Origin: Bryoerythrophyllum caledonicum
Taxonomy: Eukaryota > Streptophyta > Bryopsida > Pottiales > Pottiaceae
Assembly (NCBI GenBank): GCA_963971425.1
Contig: OZ020525.1
Span: forward strand, 8,725,560 to 8,789,559
DNA: 64,000 nt
Reading direction: 5' to 3'
The translations under genes were made by a program, and so were the position numbers. Shown here one piece after another: positions 22,036 to 33,627 of the stretch (position 1 is its first letter; every line of letters begins with the position of its first letter). Below the pieces are notes generated by a model that was given only the letters and a program-made list of their open reading frames with translations, was not told the origin of the DNA and ran no database searches.

Positions 22036-25000
22036 TGTCGGAACAGGGTTGATGCAAGTGCATCTCCTTGAGTGTTTTAAGTGCCCAAAACACCCCAAAT
22101 GGTCACTCTTGTATCGTTCTAGGGATTCAGGTGAAGCTAGCTAGGTTAGGACAATCCGGTTATGACTCCTTCCTATATTTCCTCTTATTCTTCTTATTCA
22201 ATCAGGCCCAATCCAATTACCTCACCTTTCCGGTTATCCGGATTGCCTCTCCTCACTTTCCTGTTTCCGATTTGAATCTGGATCCGGGAATATCAAACTA
22301 CACACAACAATAATTAGCTCTAGTTTTTCCTCATGATGTTAGCTATTGGAGGACGCGTCTTGTTTGGAGAGGGACGGTGTACAAAACTCTCCCCTCGTAG
22401 ATTAGAGTGGCAAAAGAGTCCACTATCAATCCTAACATTGTCTACACATAACAATCACACGCACTAGGGTGGTGTCTACTTTCTCACAACTGCAGGGATG
22501 CTACCGGACAGCCAGTCACGCAAGAGGTATTCCGGCCTTTTGATTACTACAACGACGGGAATCCTAGAGAATCCGGATCTGGTTGTGACTAGTTTTGGTT
22601 TTTAACCTTCCCACAGAATTCCAAAGAAACCCGGATCCCTCACTTCTTCCTTTCCACCACAATCTAGGCTTCACAAAGGTTACACAACCATTTGAAATGG
22701 GATACGTCCATGACAAGGACCACTTTGGAGCTTACACGAAAAGGAATAGATAGGTGTCAAGATGTAAGGACACAAACTCAACATTTAAAAATGGGTAGCG
22801 CATCTTATACAATCTTAGGAATAATGTCCCGTAATTAGGTGCTTGCAAACCTTCTTTCTAACACTAAGATAACGAGAACCGAACTCTAGTTGTAGCGGTG
22901 GCCATGCAAGGCGTTCGACCTATACACCAAAATTCAAGCTACTCGGGTCCGTAATCTCCCCAAGCTCTCGCGAATAGGTCAACTAACAAGACTCTTATAG
23001 CCTCGCGATCAGCAACTAAATACTCTCCCTTTGGGAGCAAAACACAAAACCCAGAACCCACGGTCAAAACGGTTCCTGACGGCTTGCCCGCCACTTCCTA
23101 ACTACCCCGACCAGATTCAAAAGTTACGGATCCAATCCACCTTTGATGGAACAAGTTCTAATTCCGGGTAAAATCCTAATTACCGGGCCACCGCTGTGAC
23201 CGTTTAGCCCTACCACTAGACTCCTAACCTCCTACGGCTAGTTTCCTGTGCACAAGGCAGGAGGTCACCCTACTCCTTGTCTTCTTGATCCTGACCTTTA
23301 TCTTCCTCCGAAGAGTCCGAGAGCTTCATCGTTGAAGTTCCAACTTGGAGCAAAACTTGTTTATCCTCTTCGACCTTGTCCTCCGGCTTCTACACCTCGA
23401 TCTGCTGGCTCGCAAGTGTTCTCTCCTCTACTTCCAAGGTGATGGTCTGCGAAGCTGACCGGGTTTGCCGCATATGGGTTACCCTCTCGGAAACGGACAA
23501 GGTCCGTCTCTTGGAAACTCGTTAGTCCAAAGTGTCAACCTCTACCTTGTTTGCCTTCTCTTGCCGAACCCTTGTCTACACCTAAGACAACGGAGGAAGC
23601 TCATCCTTCCGCTTCTTGGGTTCCGGACCAGGAATTCGGAATCCGGCTTCCGGTTCCAAAATCGTAAGTACTTCCGAAAGCGCCTCCATCGGCTTGGAGT
23701 CAGGAGACACCTCCTGCTTATCTTTCCCAACATTCCGAAAGAACCCTACGTGAATCTTCTGGCACTCCTCCAGCACCTTCTCCATCTTGGAGTGGTACTA
23801 CACCAACACCCCGACGAGCTTCTACGCCTCCGGACCGTCAAGCTTCCGGGCCTTGGTGAATCTGGCGTCAAACAACCTCGCCTTCAACACCACATCACCT
23901 GGTTGCTGCACGAATTCGATCACACGGGTGAGAGCAAGTGCAAAATTGTTTGCCTTACCCATCGCCGCAACCAACTCCACATCCTTCTGGCCCATAGTCG
24001 TCTTCATCTTCTGGTTCATGTTCACTAGGGAGATGAACCGAGCCTCCAATTCCTACACATTCCGAGATTGCAGATTTCGCTCCAAATGTCCGCAAAATTC
24101 ATGTGCTCCCACGTCACCCACAATCCGGCACGCCTCGGCTAGGATGACTTCGATCCGTTCGTAAGTCTTTTTAGCCTTCTCGTATCCTTCCGCGATCATG
24201 TCGAAAGGATCCTCCTCATCTTTCTCCTAGCAAACCTTCTTCCGACGGATTGGAGGAGTTGTGTTGCTCCTCTCGGTCTGCTTCCTCTTCTTCCTCGGGC
24301 TGGCTGACATCGACTAGATGTCGTCATCGAGGGTTGTCTACATAGACGGACAGGGACCCAAATGCAGCGGACGAACGGACAGTCAGACAGTTGGACAGGA
24401 CGGACAACACCCTTATCGAATAGATGCTTAGAATATTCTAGAGAGTATTCTCCAAATCTATATGATTTGTTCCAAATATTTTGGAATATTTTCTACCGGA
24501 CGGACATCAGCCTCTATCGGACAGACAGCCGGACGGACACCACCGGACGTACGGACGCCGGAACAACCATGTCGTCATCCGAGGAATCCGAGTCCGAATT
24601 CGGTTCCTGTTCGGGTTCCGCATCCGGATCCACATCCTCCCGCCCGTGTTTTGCTAGCACCTTGGCCGTCTCGTAGGCGGTCTTCTCGTTGTCGCGCAGC
24701 ACGTCCTCGTGCTCGTACATGTGATACATGAATGGGGAGATTGGGGTAGGTCGCACCTTCCCGAATCCGGTTAAGAATTTATTTACCAATTCTCCCACGA
24801 TGTCTCCCCACGCTACCTTCCTCTTGCCGGTGTACGCTCCCCTGATCGTGTTGGCCAATGTTGTGGTGGTCTTCGAAGGCCAATCCGGATATATGATCGG
24901 GAGTAAATACTCCATCACCCTCTAAACCCTCGGATCCTTGCAATCCGCCACTGTCAGGCCGTTCTTTGGATCTGCCTTCCCGCGTGAAGTTCCCATCAAT

Positions 25001-25843
25001 GAAAGATTCTCGGCGTAAGTACATACCTTCTCCCCACGTCTGAAATCCGTATACCTTGCTCCACATCGTTGAAGTCCACTTCTCAGGCCTTCCCCGGATG
25101 GTGCCATCGAATTTGTTGGAGACTCCGTCTAACAGCTCCCGGACTATCGCGTTGTCTCTGAAACCCCATGGCTGCTCCCGGAATCCAAAACAACCCATCT
25201 TCTTTAGATCCGCATCCAGCGCCTTCCGGTCGCTCTCGGATTCGAGAATCACCGGAACCACATTCCAAAGGTTCACGATCGATTCAGACGCTGCCCAGCT
25301 GTTGGTTGCCTTCTTCAACGTCATCGCAGCAAACCCTCGAGTGGATTCAGAGCCGGATTCTTCCCAAGAAATCTGCGGAAGAATCCGCACTCAAACCCTA
25401 ACCCGCAAAGATAGCAATACTGACTTACAACGCTCACACATACAATCCTCAACTACCCACACTCGCTCGCTTGCCGCTAACCAACCCCAAACTTACTAAG
25501 AAGGATGAGAGAAAGAACCCTGGGATTAATTATTTATTCCCAGTCTGGTAATCATTACCCGAATCCGAACCCGCCGCCGGTTATGACTGTTAAATCCGAT
25601 TACGGTTCTGACCGTTAGATCCTGGTCCTTGTAATAACCTATCGGGATTGGAATCTGGTCACTGATACCCGGATTCTTTCTTATTGTTTTTAGGGTTTCT
25701 AGTTTTAGGCAAGGAGGACTTACGATAGTTTTTAGTAAAACTCTCTATTTATAATGGGGGTGTTCATAATTTCCGAAAAATCACCACCCATTTGCCCTTT
25801 ACATATACTAAGACATTAATTCCTTAAAACCTAGGTTCCGACA
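22036..25843 (-). mobile_element. Unit delta: single-gene mobile unit with TG...CA ends
   Basis: The unit begins TGTCGGAACAGGG and ends CCTAGGTTCCGACA, with ATGGT duplicated at 22031-22035 and 25844-25848. The ends form a 9-bp inverted repeat (TGTCGGAAC/GTTCCGACA). Read on the minus strand it has a TATAAATAG box near 25750, one decayed gene (25322 to about 23250) and about 1.2 kb of non-coding 3' sequence. I compared the two ends for a direct repeat and found none, and no inner TG/CA boundary. Without LTRs it is either a gene-bearing solo LTR or a distinct non-autonomous element. Confidence 0.85.
23250..25322 (-). pseudogene. Unit delta gene (MGC-domain family), frameshifted
   Basis: Read from the minus strand. 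The ATG near 25322 (MTLKKATNSW) leads to block 1 'KMGCFGFREQPWGF' and block 2 'WSKVYGFQTWGEG'. A frameshift near 24985 is followed by GKADPKNG in another frame. TAG at 24922-24924 precedes block 3 'YLLPIIYPDWPSKT' and block 4 'MYHMYEHEDVL'. Then comes an acidic Asp/Glu/Ser stretch, a helical segment ('LKARLFDARFTKARKL') and a Lys/Arg-rich tail. Shares domain order with the alpha, beta, gamma and epsilon genes. The TAG falls at the same alignment column as the one in alpha. Product and function unknown. Confidence 0.68.
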
Positions 25844-26470
25844 ATGGTTGGCCGTACCGGTAAACCATCAAGAGGCGTCATCATCCCGGTCACTTTTGAA
25901 TGATGGTAGGTCATCCCGGTCTCACCGGGAAAACCCACCACCATCACCTCGGCCATCCAAGAGTCTTACACTGGTGGAGAACATAGCTAAATTCTCCCAG
26001 GTTGTAACCCGGGATGTCCAGCAGATGGAGATGGAACTTCTGGAGGCAAGGAGTTATTAGAGGGCTCTCTAAAAGGTGTTTGGAGTAGAAAACACCAGAG
26101 ACATTTTAACTACAGCCTAGGAGGTCCAAAAACAGTCACCTAAAGTGAAGAAGGATCTCCAAACATTCCAAAATAAACATTTTGACCCAAAGGTCAAGGC
26201 ACAGGAGACTAAGGTGGCACTAACCAAGCTACTTGCTGGACAGACTAGTGCCACCATATCAATGCAAGACCGGAGCCCAACCCAGAAGAAGAGAAGGTTT
26301 ATCTATATCAGTTCTCTTTCTTCAAAAGATCATGATCCACCTCTTCAATGTCCAATGAGTAGAGTAGATTCTCCATCTTCGAAGGAGTCGAGTGTGAAAG
26401 TCTATAAGAGACAACGAGGTCTCCCGGTAAATCCTCCCGGGAAAGAACCGGTTGATCTTTCCTTCTCATG
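25844..26470 (+). pseudogene. Unit epsilon gene, C-terminal part
   Basis: Continues in frame from 22035 across the delta insertion (codons read ...EVW then LAVPVNHQEASSS). A Ser/Arg-rich linker is followed by a helical stretch ('LVENIAKFSQVVTRDVQQ'). After a stop at 26058-26060 and a frame change, a segment with 'KKDLQTFQNKHFDPKVKAQ' and a basic KKRR tail follows. It corresponds to the coiled-coil and basic end of the related genes. Decayed. Confidence 0.65.
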
Positions 26471-28536
26471 AACGGATTCTTTGGTTGAGTCTCTGGTAGC
26501 TATGCTTGTTGATCCGGTGGAAACTTTTCATGTATCGGTGGATACTCCCAATCTACTAGTAGACCTCCCATTGAGACTTCCAACCTTCCGGTGGATTCTC
26601 TTGACTATGTACCCGTGGATACTCCCAATCTTTCAGTCAATCCTTCCATGGATCTACAGGAAGATAAGTCCACTCTTCCGGATAAGTCTTCCGGATGAGC
26701 CTATGTTACATGTTAATGTGGATTTAGCCTATTTGTTGATAGAATATTGCTAGTTGTTGTCAATTAACGCTAGGGTGGGAGTAATGATGTCCATGGGGCC
26801 TTATTGTGTACCCGGTCACTACCACTTGAGTGATTTCTCCGGCTACCTATTTTGTTAGAGAATGTTTTATCAAACTTAAACCGGGAGTCTTCCAGTTTAC
26901 CGCTGTCGTGTTGAGAGAACTTTGCTTTAGAAAACACAAGGTCTTTTTTGCATTTAGGTAGTTAAGTGCAAGACTTATCTTGTGTGTATGGCTTCAACAA
27001 ACATAAAAAATGGCTACTATGCCTTTCTTTTGCTTCTAGTCTATCTCTATAACACTCTATTTAATTTTTTTGGTCTTAGAAGCGTTAGAAAATGGCTTAA
27101 ATATCATTAGAGCCCACGTACTATCATCGACCGCGGCTCAGTTCGGCTGGCTGAGCATTTCGTTGGACCTCGCCGGTCCGGGTTTGGTTCCTTGGCTTGT
27201 CAGAGCACCTGGCGCACCCGTGGTCAGGGGACTGCTGGAATCAGCAGGAAAACCAGCTGGTGGACGCTCCTAAGCCCTGAACTAGTGACAAGATGTAGTA
27301 AAGATCCTCTGAGATAAGGATGCCGTTTGATGAAGTATGACTGCGTAATTGAGGATTAATCCGCTACTCATGTCTTTACCTTCGGTCCTAACCATTTACT
27401 TTCCCCTCTTTTCTATCCTCTTACAACATCAACTGACTTCCTTCACGACACCGCTCTAACCGGCAATCCGCCAGTGACTAGGCAACCCTCAATTCTAGGA
27501 TGAAGATGTCGTTTCCCACCTTTTGTGGACCTAGTTTTGGAGGGTAGCTAGTGGCGTTTGTGTACTTAAGGAGCCTTGAGCTCTTGGTTTAAGTACTCTT
27601 CTCTTTGTTGCTTTGCTCGTGTCTTGCCTTCATTACTTGTGTCTAGAATCATTGTTGAGCTTGTATGAGTAGAAAGGGAGGAAGTTTAGTCCTCCTAGTG
27701 GGTCTTTGCTAGGATGTGCAAGGTTGTAGCTTGTTAAATGTTGTGTAGTTGAATGTGAGCTAAGGCTTCGGAGAAAGTAGGATATCCATGCTAGATGGTG
27801 GAATAAGATCCGAAATCTACTTCAAACCCTAGACCGGTTGGACCGGGTAGAGTTGTTTACCGGATTGGATCCGGGAAGCCCAGTGCTATTTATGATAGCA
27901 TCGTTTAAGTGGGAAGTATTTGGATTGGTGGGAGGAAGGGTGACATTCCCCCTCTTGGTACACCGAGAGAGATCTCGGCTGAGCCTGAGTTTGGATTATT
28001 CCCGATTTTCTACCCTTACAGTGGATGAGGTCCCTTGATCCCGTGGAAAGTTGTCTTGCTTATGTGAATTACTTAGCACTAGATTGTTGAGATTCTTGCA
28101 TCTTCTTTGCTTGATTTATTGGGTGTGGTTGTAGTTGGAATCCGGCTTTGTGTGACCGGTTTATCAGGATTGTTTTCCGAGTTGTTTCCATGACTGTTTT
28201 TCGGTAAATTATGAAGGCTGGTGAACTAGCTGCAACCTATTAACTATTTTTTAATGTAGAGCTAGGTTGTGGAGACTGTGGCCTCTGGACTGCGAGAACG
28301 GAGGGCAGTGGCTTTCCGGGCACTATATAAACTTATCAGAAAACTACTTTGACGCTCAATAGAATTTAAGTTGAACAATTGTAGTTACTTGTTTCGAGTC
28401 ACTAAGGTACCAGGGAAGCCATCCTCCCGGATGTGCTGAGGTATTAAGTATGTATTGTTCTTAGATTTAGAAAGTTTGACACACGATAAAAATTCCTGGA
28501 AATGATCTGGATAGGTGGGTTTGCTTAAGGTTAATT
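26471..28536 (+). other. Probable 3' non-coding part of unit epsilon
   Basis: No reading frame of note. Several stretches resemble the 3' region of alpha: 'GGTTGTAGTTGGAATCCGG' with 'TTTGTGTGACCGG' near 28125-28165, and a 'GGGCAGTGGCTTTCCGGGCA' stretch near 28305. A CA terminus with a matching target duplication could not be fixed; the end should lie between 28450 and 28540. Confidence 0.45.
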
Positions 28537-29956
28537 TTGGTTAACTTTGGAAATTACAAATCACTGGACTACGACAATAGCTACTACATAGATGGTTCCT
28601 TCCAAGAACCAACACAGGCCAACCTCAGTCATTGGCATCAAGAAAAAACAAGATATGGAATATACAACGCAATGAGAGAAGTAAAGATATCCAATAGACT
28701 CCATAGACTTAAAAGATCTTCAAAACATAAACAATGGCCCTACATTAAATTATCCAAATTAAAACTTCACAATACTCTAATGAAGCCGCACACATCTTTA
28801 CAAATTGTATAAATGTATCATATCTATTAAACACTCTAATAACACACCCTACCCTCCATAATAGTCACCCCGACCAAACCTTGTTAACATCTATGGTTCA
28901 AATGCTTCACAGTCGAACACCAATTACAACCCTTCATAAAGTTAGAGCACATCAATATAGAGGGAATCTAACAAGTCGATAAACTAGCTACGAAAGGACT
29001 AAATAAATTCCAGAAAATGCCAAACACCGGTATGAATATGCCAACGCTACCCCATACTACTTCCAAAGAGATAATTGGTCTTCTATGGAAGACACCGCAG
29101 GAAAAGGCCCCATAAGATTTCTGGACTAGTATCTCAATAAATAAGACCTAATTAACAACCTGGATTTAATCTCGGAAGGTTTCCGTAATGTAGACAAATA
29201 GATCGATAACAATAACATTGACAACAAAGTTTTGGAAAATTCCACAACTACAGACTCACAAAAAACATTTATTATCAAATTTTGTATTGGACAATATATG
29301 GTAAATGCTCGCAAACAACTCTTCTTTGGAATATAACGATTTCCATCCATAACATGCCCAATGTGCACCTCCACGGACCCGGACACATGGTTACATGTAC
29401 TCCTTAAATGCCAAAACCATCACATACACTCCCTAATTGTCAAAAGATACAACAAAGCGGTATGGAAATCCAAAAACTAATAATATCCTCAAATAAATTG
29501 AGGTGTTTTATACTTATAAATGCCAGAATCTTCAACAACAATCCACAAGAAAACACCGTCCCTTCATGGCTACTTCCATGCACATGTGGAACCCAAAGAT
29601 GTCATTGTAATGCCAGATTCAGACCAGACATACTATGTCTCAAAGGGCTACAATATAAAAACTCCCTACCGGACCATATAAATACAAACCTTACCAATCA
29701 ATTTATTAAATTCAAATATTGCAATGCCAGATCTCCCTAGAAGCAATTGAAAACAAAATTAATGGATACCAACCACTTATTAATGACATTGCAGCTCTCG
29801 GATGGATAGTTGATCCCATTATTGTCATCACTGCTGGAGCTAGAGCTACTACCTATATTCTTCTATGAAAAATCTAGAAAAGAAACTCAATATTCCCACT
29901 AATCCAATTCAAAAGACATTCACAAAAATCAACACTCTTGCTATCCAACATGCGAT
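28537..29956 (+). pseudogene. Decayed LINE ORF: RNase H, zinc finger and nuclease-like tail
   Basis: Broken frames, read in order, give a retrotransposon C-terminal half. First is an RNase H start (YIDGSF, 'EKTRYGIYN'). A second RNase H block follows with TN where active enzymes have TD ('AAHIFTNCINVSYLLNT'), then 'KVRAHINIEG' and DKLATKG. Next comes a zinc-finger-like CPMCTSTDPDTWLHVLLKC. A tail around 'RPDILC' and 'FIKFKYCNAR' resembles a PD-(D/E)xK nuclease of the type in LINEs with restriction-like endonuclease. It closes with 'VDPIIVITAGARATTYI'. The reverse transcriptase is absent (5' truncated). At 29956 the frame is cut by the gypsy element and resumes at 54767. Confidence 0.7.
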
Positions 29957-30530
29957 GTGTTGTGTATAGAAAGATCAATAACCACAACAGATCGAGAGTC
30001 CTATCCAACATCAAATAAATGAAAAATATACGCTAAAACAAGTATATGTAGTATGCCCTCAAAGAATAACTAGTTAATCACTAGGGTAGTCAAGCGTCTC
30101 GCACTCCACAAAGAGAGAATCAACGAGTGCAAGTGGTATAAGAGAATGCGGAGCCTTTACTAATGATAAACAATTACTTACAAGCAAAGGTAATCAGTAA
30201 ACACTCTCTAACTCACTCACAAAGCTTGACTTGACAAAGACGTCAAGTCAAGGACGTGTGCGGCGCTATACGCACATACACACAACCCTAAGTGGATGGA
30301 AATCATCCACGGTTGAATGCGGTGCGCCATCGTGCGTCCCTAAATGGATAGATTAGTAACAAACTAATCTACGCTAAAACACTACGATGCGGAAAAGCCC
30401 TCGATGCAAGGTCCCGTGGCAGCTATCATGTATAAAAAGATTGATAACCACAACAAATTAAGAGTCCTAACCAACATCAAATAAATAAAAAACATACACT
30501 TAAACAAGTATACATAGTACACCCTCAAGT
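29957..30530 (-). repeat. 3' LTR region of the gypsy element, with a duplicated 105-bp segment
   Basis: 30063-30310 matches 54501-54747 in direct orientation (shared words 'GTAGTCAAGCGTCTCGCACT', 'GAGAATGCGGAGC', 'GCGGCGCTATACGC', 'TGGATGGAAATCATCCAC'). On either side lie two copies of a roughly 105-bp segment ('ATAACCACAACA...GAGTCCTA.CCAACATCAA') at 29958-30062 and 30428-30530. So the LTR edge has been duplicated, or the LTR is larger than its right partner. A G-rich string near 30533 on the minus strand could be the polypurine tract. Confidence 0.7.
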
Positions 30531-30539
30531 GCCCCCGTA

Positions 30540-31600
30540 AACGGATAAAGAGACCTTCTTTCTAGCTAGGACCAAACCACATCAACAAGACTAAAGTCCA
30601 CGGTGATGTGGCTGCAACAACTGTATGCATCTAGTCGAAGCTATTTCTTGTCGCCCAAACAATAAGCATATGAAGAAGTAACAAAGAGAGGATATGCAAG
30701 GTGCAATGTGAGCTCCATCTTTAATTGCCATAGACAACTTTGTTCTCAATCCCTTGGATAATCTTCATGTTGCCTATTTCTAAATCAAAACCAAGAACTC
30801 CAACTGGATGGCAACGCACCACACAGCGAAAAGTCCACAAGGAATTCAAGTCGTTTCATTGGGTGAAACGTGGCTCGAAGACCTCCGACAACAAGGGCAA
30901 GTACAATCCCCGGGCGATAGAGTAGAAAGAGGCGGCATCAAGCAAGCCACATGTCAACCACGCTGGCAATGGTCACAAAACAACATGGTAGCCATGTCTT
31001 TCTTCTTCCCACACACAAAACTCGGAAGACTGTCTGGCACAACAGCCAACTCCGGATGAACATAGCCATCAATGGATAAATGGTATGGAGTACAATTCTT
31101 AGAGTGCTATCGAAACTCCCGGCCATCCTTGCGTTCGAGCAACAAGATGCCACTCAGCAACATATCCTTCACGCAAAGAATAATGCGCCTTACCTTGATG
31201 TCTTACGTCGTAAGCGCCTCACGATGTAGATATACGTAACCTCCTATGGAAAAACGTCGCAACTGAGGTCGGTAGGCACCGCTACAAATACGAGCATACC
31301 GAAAGGTGTTACGGTTTTGAGAAATGGATAAATTTTCCAATGCCATAGACATAGCCCGCTTGAAGAACTCCGCTCCATCTCGCAGATACTAGGCCCACAC
31401 CTCTCGATTGTCCTAATCCATAACTGAAGTCAACCTTTCCCGATGTACCTTCGTAAAATTGGCTCCCGTCCGTACAACAAATGATACGGGCTGAAACCAG
31501 CCAAGGAATTCTGCCGGCTAAACCGGTAAACCATGGTAATCCATGGTATTATCAGATCCCAATTGCAATGTCCACTCTAAAGTAATCCATACTTCGGTAG
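30540..31600 (-). pseudogene. gypsy integrase C-terminal half fused to a PHD-finger-like module
   Basis: Inserts element DNA in the nucleus. Reading down the minus strand from 31600: the end of the integrase core ('YRFSRQNSLAGFSPYHLLYG'), a helical stretch ('RAMSMALENLSISQNRN'), the barrel-like segment ('SGAYRPQLRRFSIGGYVY'), then HLSIDGYVHPE. It ends with FVCGKKKDMATMLFCDHCQ, a stop (TGA where a Trp codon is expected), HVACLMPP and 'GDCTCPCCRR'. The last part has the spacing of a PHD finger (C..C, C..C, H..C, C..C), with the first Cys apparently lost. This module would read histone tails and could steer integration, as chromodomains do in chromoviruses. Several in-frame stops; not functional. 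Confidence 0.68.
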
Positions 31601-31605
31601 CCCCG

Positions 31606-33622
31606 TGTGAACCAAATAAAGCCCCCCTAATGGAAAGTCTATTTTGAACACAAAGTCCTATTTTAAGGATTCAGTCCTTATACTACCAGCACTCAAGCAC
31701 ATACATGCATGCATCACATTAGGGTTAAGTGTTTTCCACCATGTGGTTAAGTGTGACTTGCTTCAACATGGGTGAATTAAGGATGATTTCTGCCCTTGCC
31801 TTATGGCCTGACTTCAACAGCTCATATCTTTTGACTTACGACTCCGAATTCAAATATTTTTTTCCTTTAAAATGATGAACAAGTTGTTATTAACTTGATT
31901 AGACCACTTAGAACCAAGTCAGGACCGGTAACACGACTTCCACAGGCAGCCAACAGCAGACACGCCTTCCCTGAATTTCCGAACTTTGCTCAGCCTTAAC
32001 TCCTTGATGGTAACTCCGATTTACACATTTTTTCCTCCTAAACTAACTGAATTCGTGTGCTTTAAACAATGGAACTCTCTGAATGATCGACCGACCTTGG
32101 AAACCTCACATGCATGCGGACAACAGTACTTCAAACCACCCACATACATTCACGTTTGCTCATGCACATCGACTCACGACCTCATACACCACACATACAC
32201 ATGCACGAATTGGTTGCTCAGGGACCGAATGTCATGCAAGACTAAGGTTCACATCTTAGGTTTAAGAAACCCTAATCTTATCCAAATTTTGGCAACGCTT
32301 CTGCACGGAAGTTAAGACTGAAATTTTTTTGTCCTCCGCTCATGCATGCAACGATTACAACGTAATTCCAACACCAACAAGTCAAGAGATCAAGAGGGTT
32401 GGAAGAAGGAGGAGTTCCCTGATCAAGAGCCGAGTCTCTTCACGCTCTCGTTCACGGCTTCCAGCTCTAGCTCACGGCGGTCTGCACGTTCTTGTTCGGG
32501 ATCTTCACCCTTTGGCTCACGGCTTCCCGTTCTTGCTCATGGCTTTTCCACGCTCTTGCTCGCGATCTTCACCCTCTGGCTCGCGGCTTCCAGCTCTAGC
32601 TCACGGTGGTCTCCACACTCTTGCTCGCGATCTTCATCCTTTGGCTTACGGCTTCCAGCTCTAGCTCATGACGTTCTCCACGCTCTTGCTCGCGATCTTC
32701 ACCCTCTGGTATGCCCACTCACGAGTCTCCTCCAGCCGGGGCTTCCAGCTCTCTTCCTCTGCACACTCCGTACCCGTGTCCACACCCCACCAAGATTCAC
32801 CACCCTCCTCCTACGGTCGGGGCTTCCGACTCCTTGTCTCCCTCTCTTCCTTCAATCTGGTCCGCCTACTACAACTGAGCTGCAGCTGGCTCCTCATTCG
32901 CGTTCCCGCGTTCGTTCCCTCGTTCCCTTGTTCGCACGACCTCAGCCGCCACCTTCCACGGCTAGCTCCAAAAAAAATCCTTAGCCTCCAAGCTAATTTC
33001 TCCCCCTAACCCCTTTTTGCACAACTTGGAGGTGCTCCAATTTTCTATGAATAATCCTCTTTTAATTTTAATCTTTAGCCACAACGCGAGCACATGGGCC
33101 TCAAATAATTGAGGCCACTTTACCTAAATCCATGGTTCTAACTCTACCTAATTCTACCTAAATCTCATGTCACCATTTGCATGTGACTGCTCTAATTAAA
33201 ATAGTGATTGGTTGAAGGCTTTTGTTTTAAGCCTTTAATTTTTTTTGGGTTAATTTTTCCCTTTGGCTTTATGCCTAATTGTTCTTTCCTCCATCATATT
33301 TTTTTTCTCTTTTTCTCCTCCTTCAACCCCCTTAATTGTGTTAAAAACACCGGGGTTAATTGTGGCCCTTTTAATTGTTGAGAAGGTTTTTTTTCTTTCT
33401 TATAACCTTTTTAATTTTAATTTTTTTTGGTTAACCACATAAAAATCATTAATTGCCATAATATTGCTTCTAACTTGAGAAATGGAAAATTCAGAGGCTA
33501 TTTGGCCACTTTAGCCAAAAATCATGAGTTAATTTAACCTCTTAACCCAATTCACTGCTTCTTATTGTTAAATTGTGAGTTTTTTAACCCATTGTCACCG
33601 TGAGCCGGTTCTGGGGCTCTCA
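31606..33622 (+). mobile_element. Solo-LTR-like unit 1 (2,017 bp)
   Basis: Starts TGTGAACCAAATAAAGCCCC and ends 'GAGCCGGTTCTGGGGCTCTCA', with CCCCG duplicated at 31601-31605 and 33623-33627. It splits the integrase reading of the gypsy element, which continues on both sides. It is the inverted relative of 35595-37743 along its whole length. No coding gene: frames at 32.3-33.0 kb come from a GC-rich tandem repeat. TG...CA with a 5-bp duplication and no inner region is what LTR-LTR recombination leaves. Confidence 0.85.
32430..32710 (+). repeat. Tandem repeat inside solo-LTR unit 1
   Basis: Three to four imperfect copies of a roughly 75-bp unit with 'GGCTTCCAGCTCTAGCTCA' and 'CTCTTGCTCGCGATCTTCA' cores. 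The related unit 2 carries a diverged version at about 36640-36830 ('GTGCCGTGAAGATCAGCC'). Confidence 0.8.
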
Positions 33623-33627
33623 CCCCG

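Noticed and set aside
19847..28490. Terminal TG...CA pair for unit epsilon
   Set aside because: I tried several candidate ends (for example near 19848 and 28487) but found no matching 5-bp duplication, so I did not assign bounds.
32329..33009. Overlapping frames of 111-212 codons on the plus strand
   Set aside because: They run over the GC-rich tandem array in solo-LTR unit 1 in several frames and have low-complexity Ser/Arg/Leu composition.
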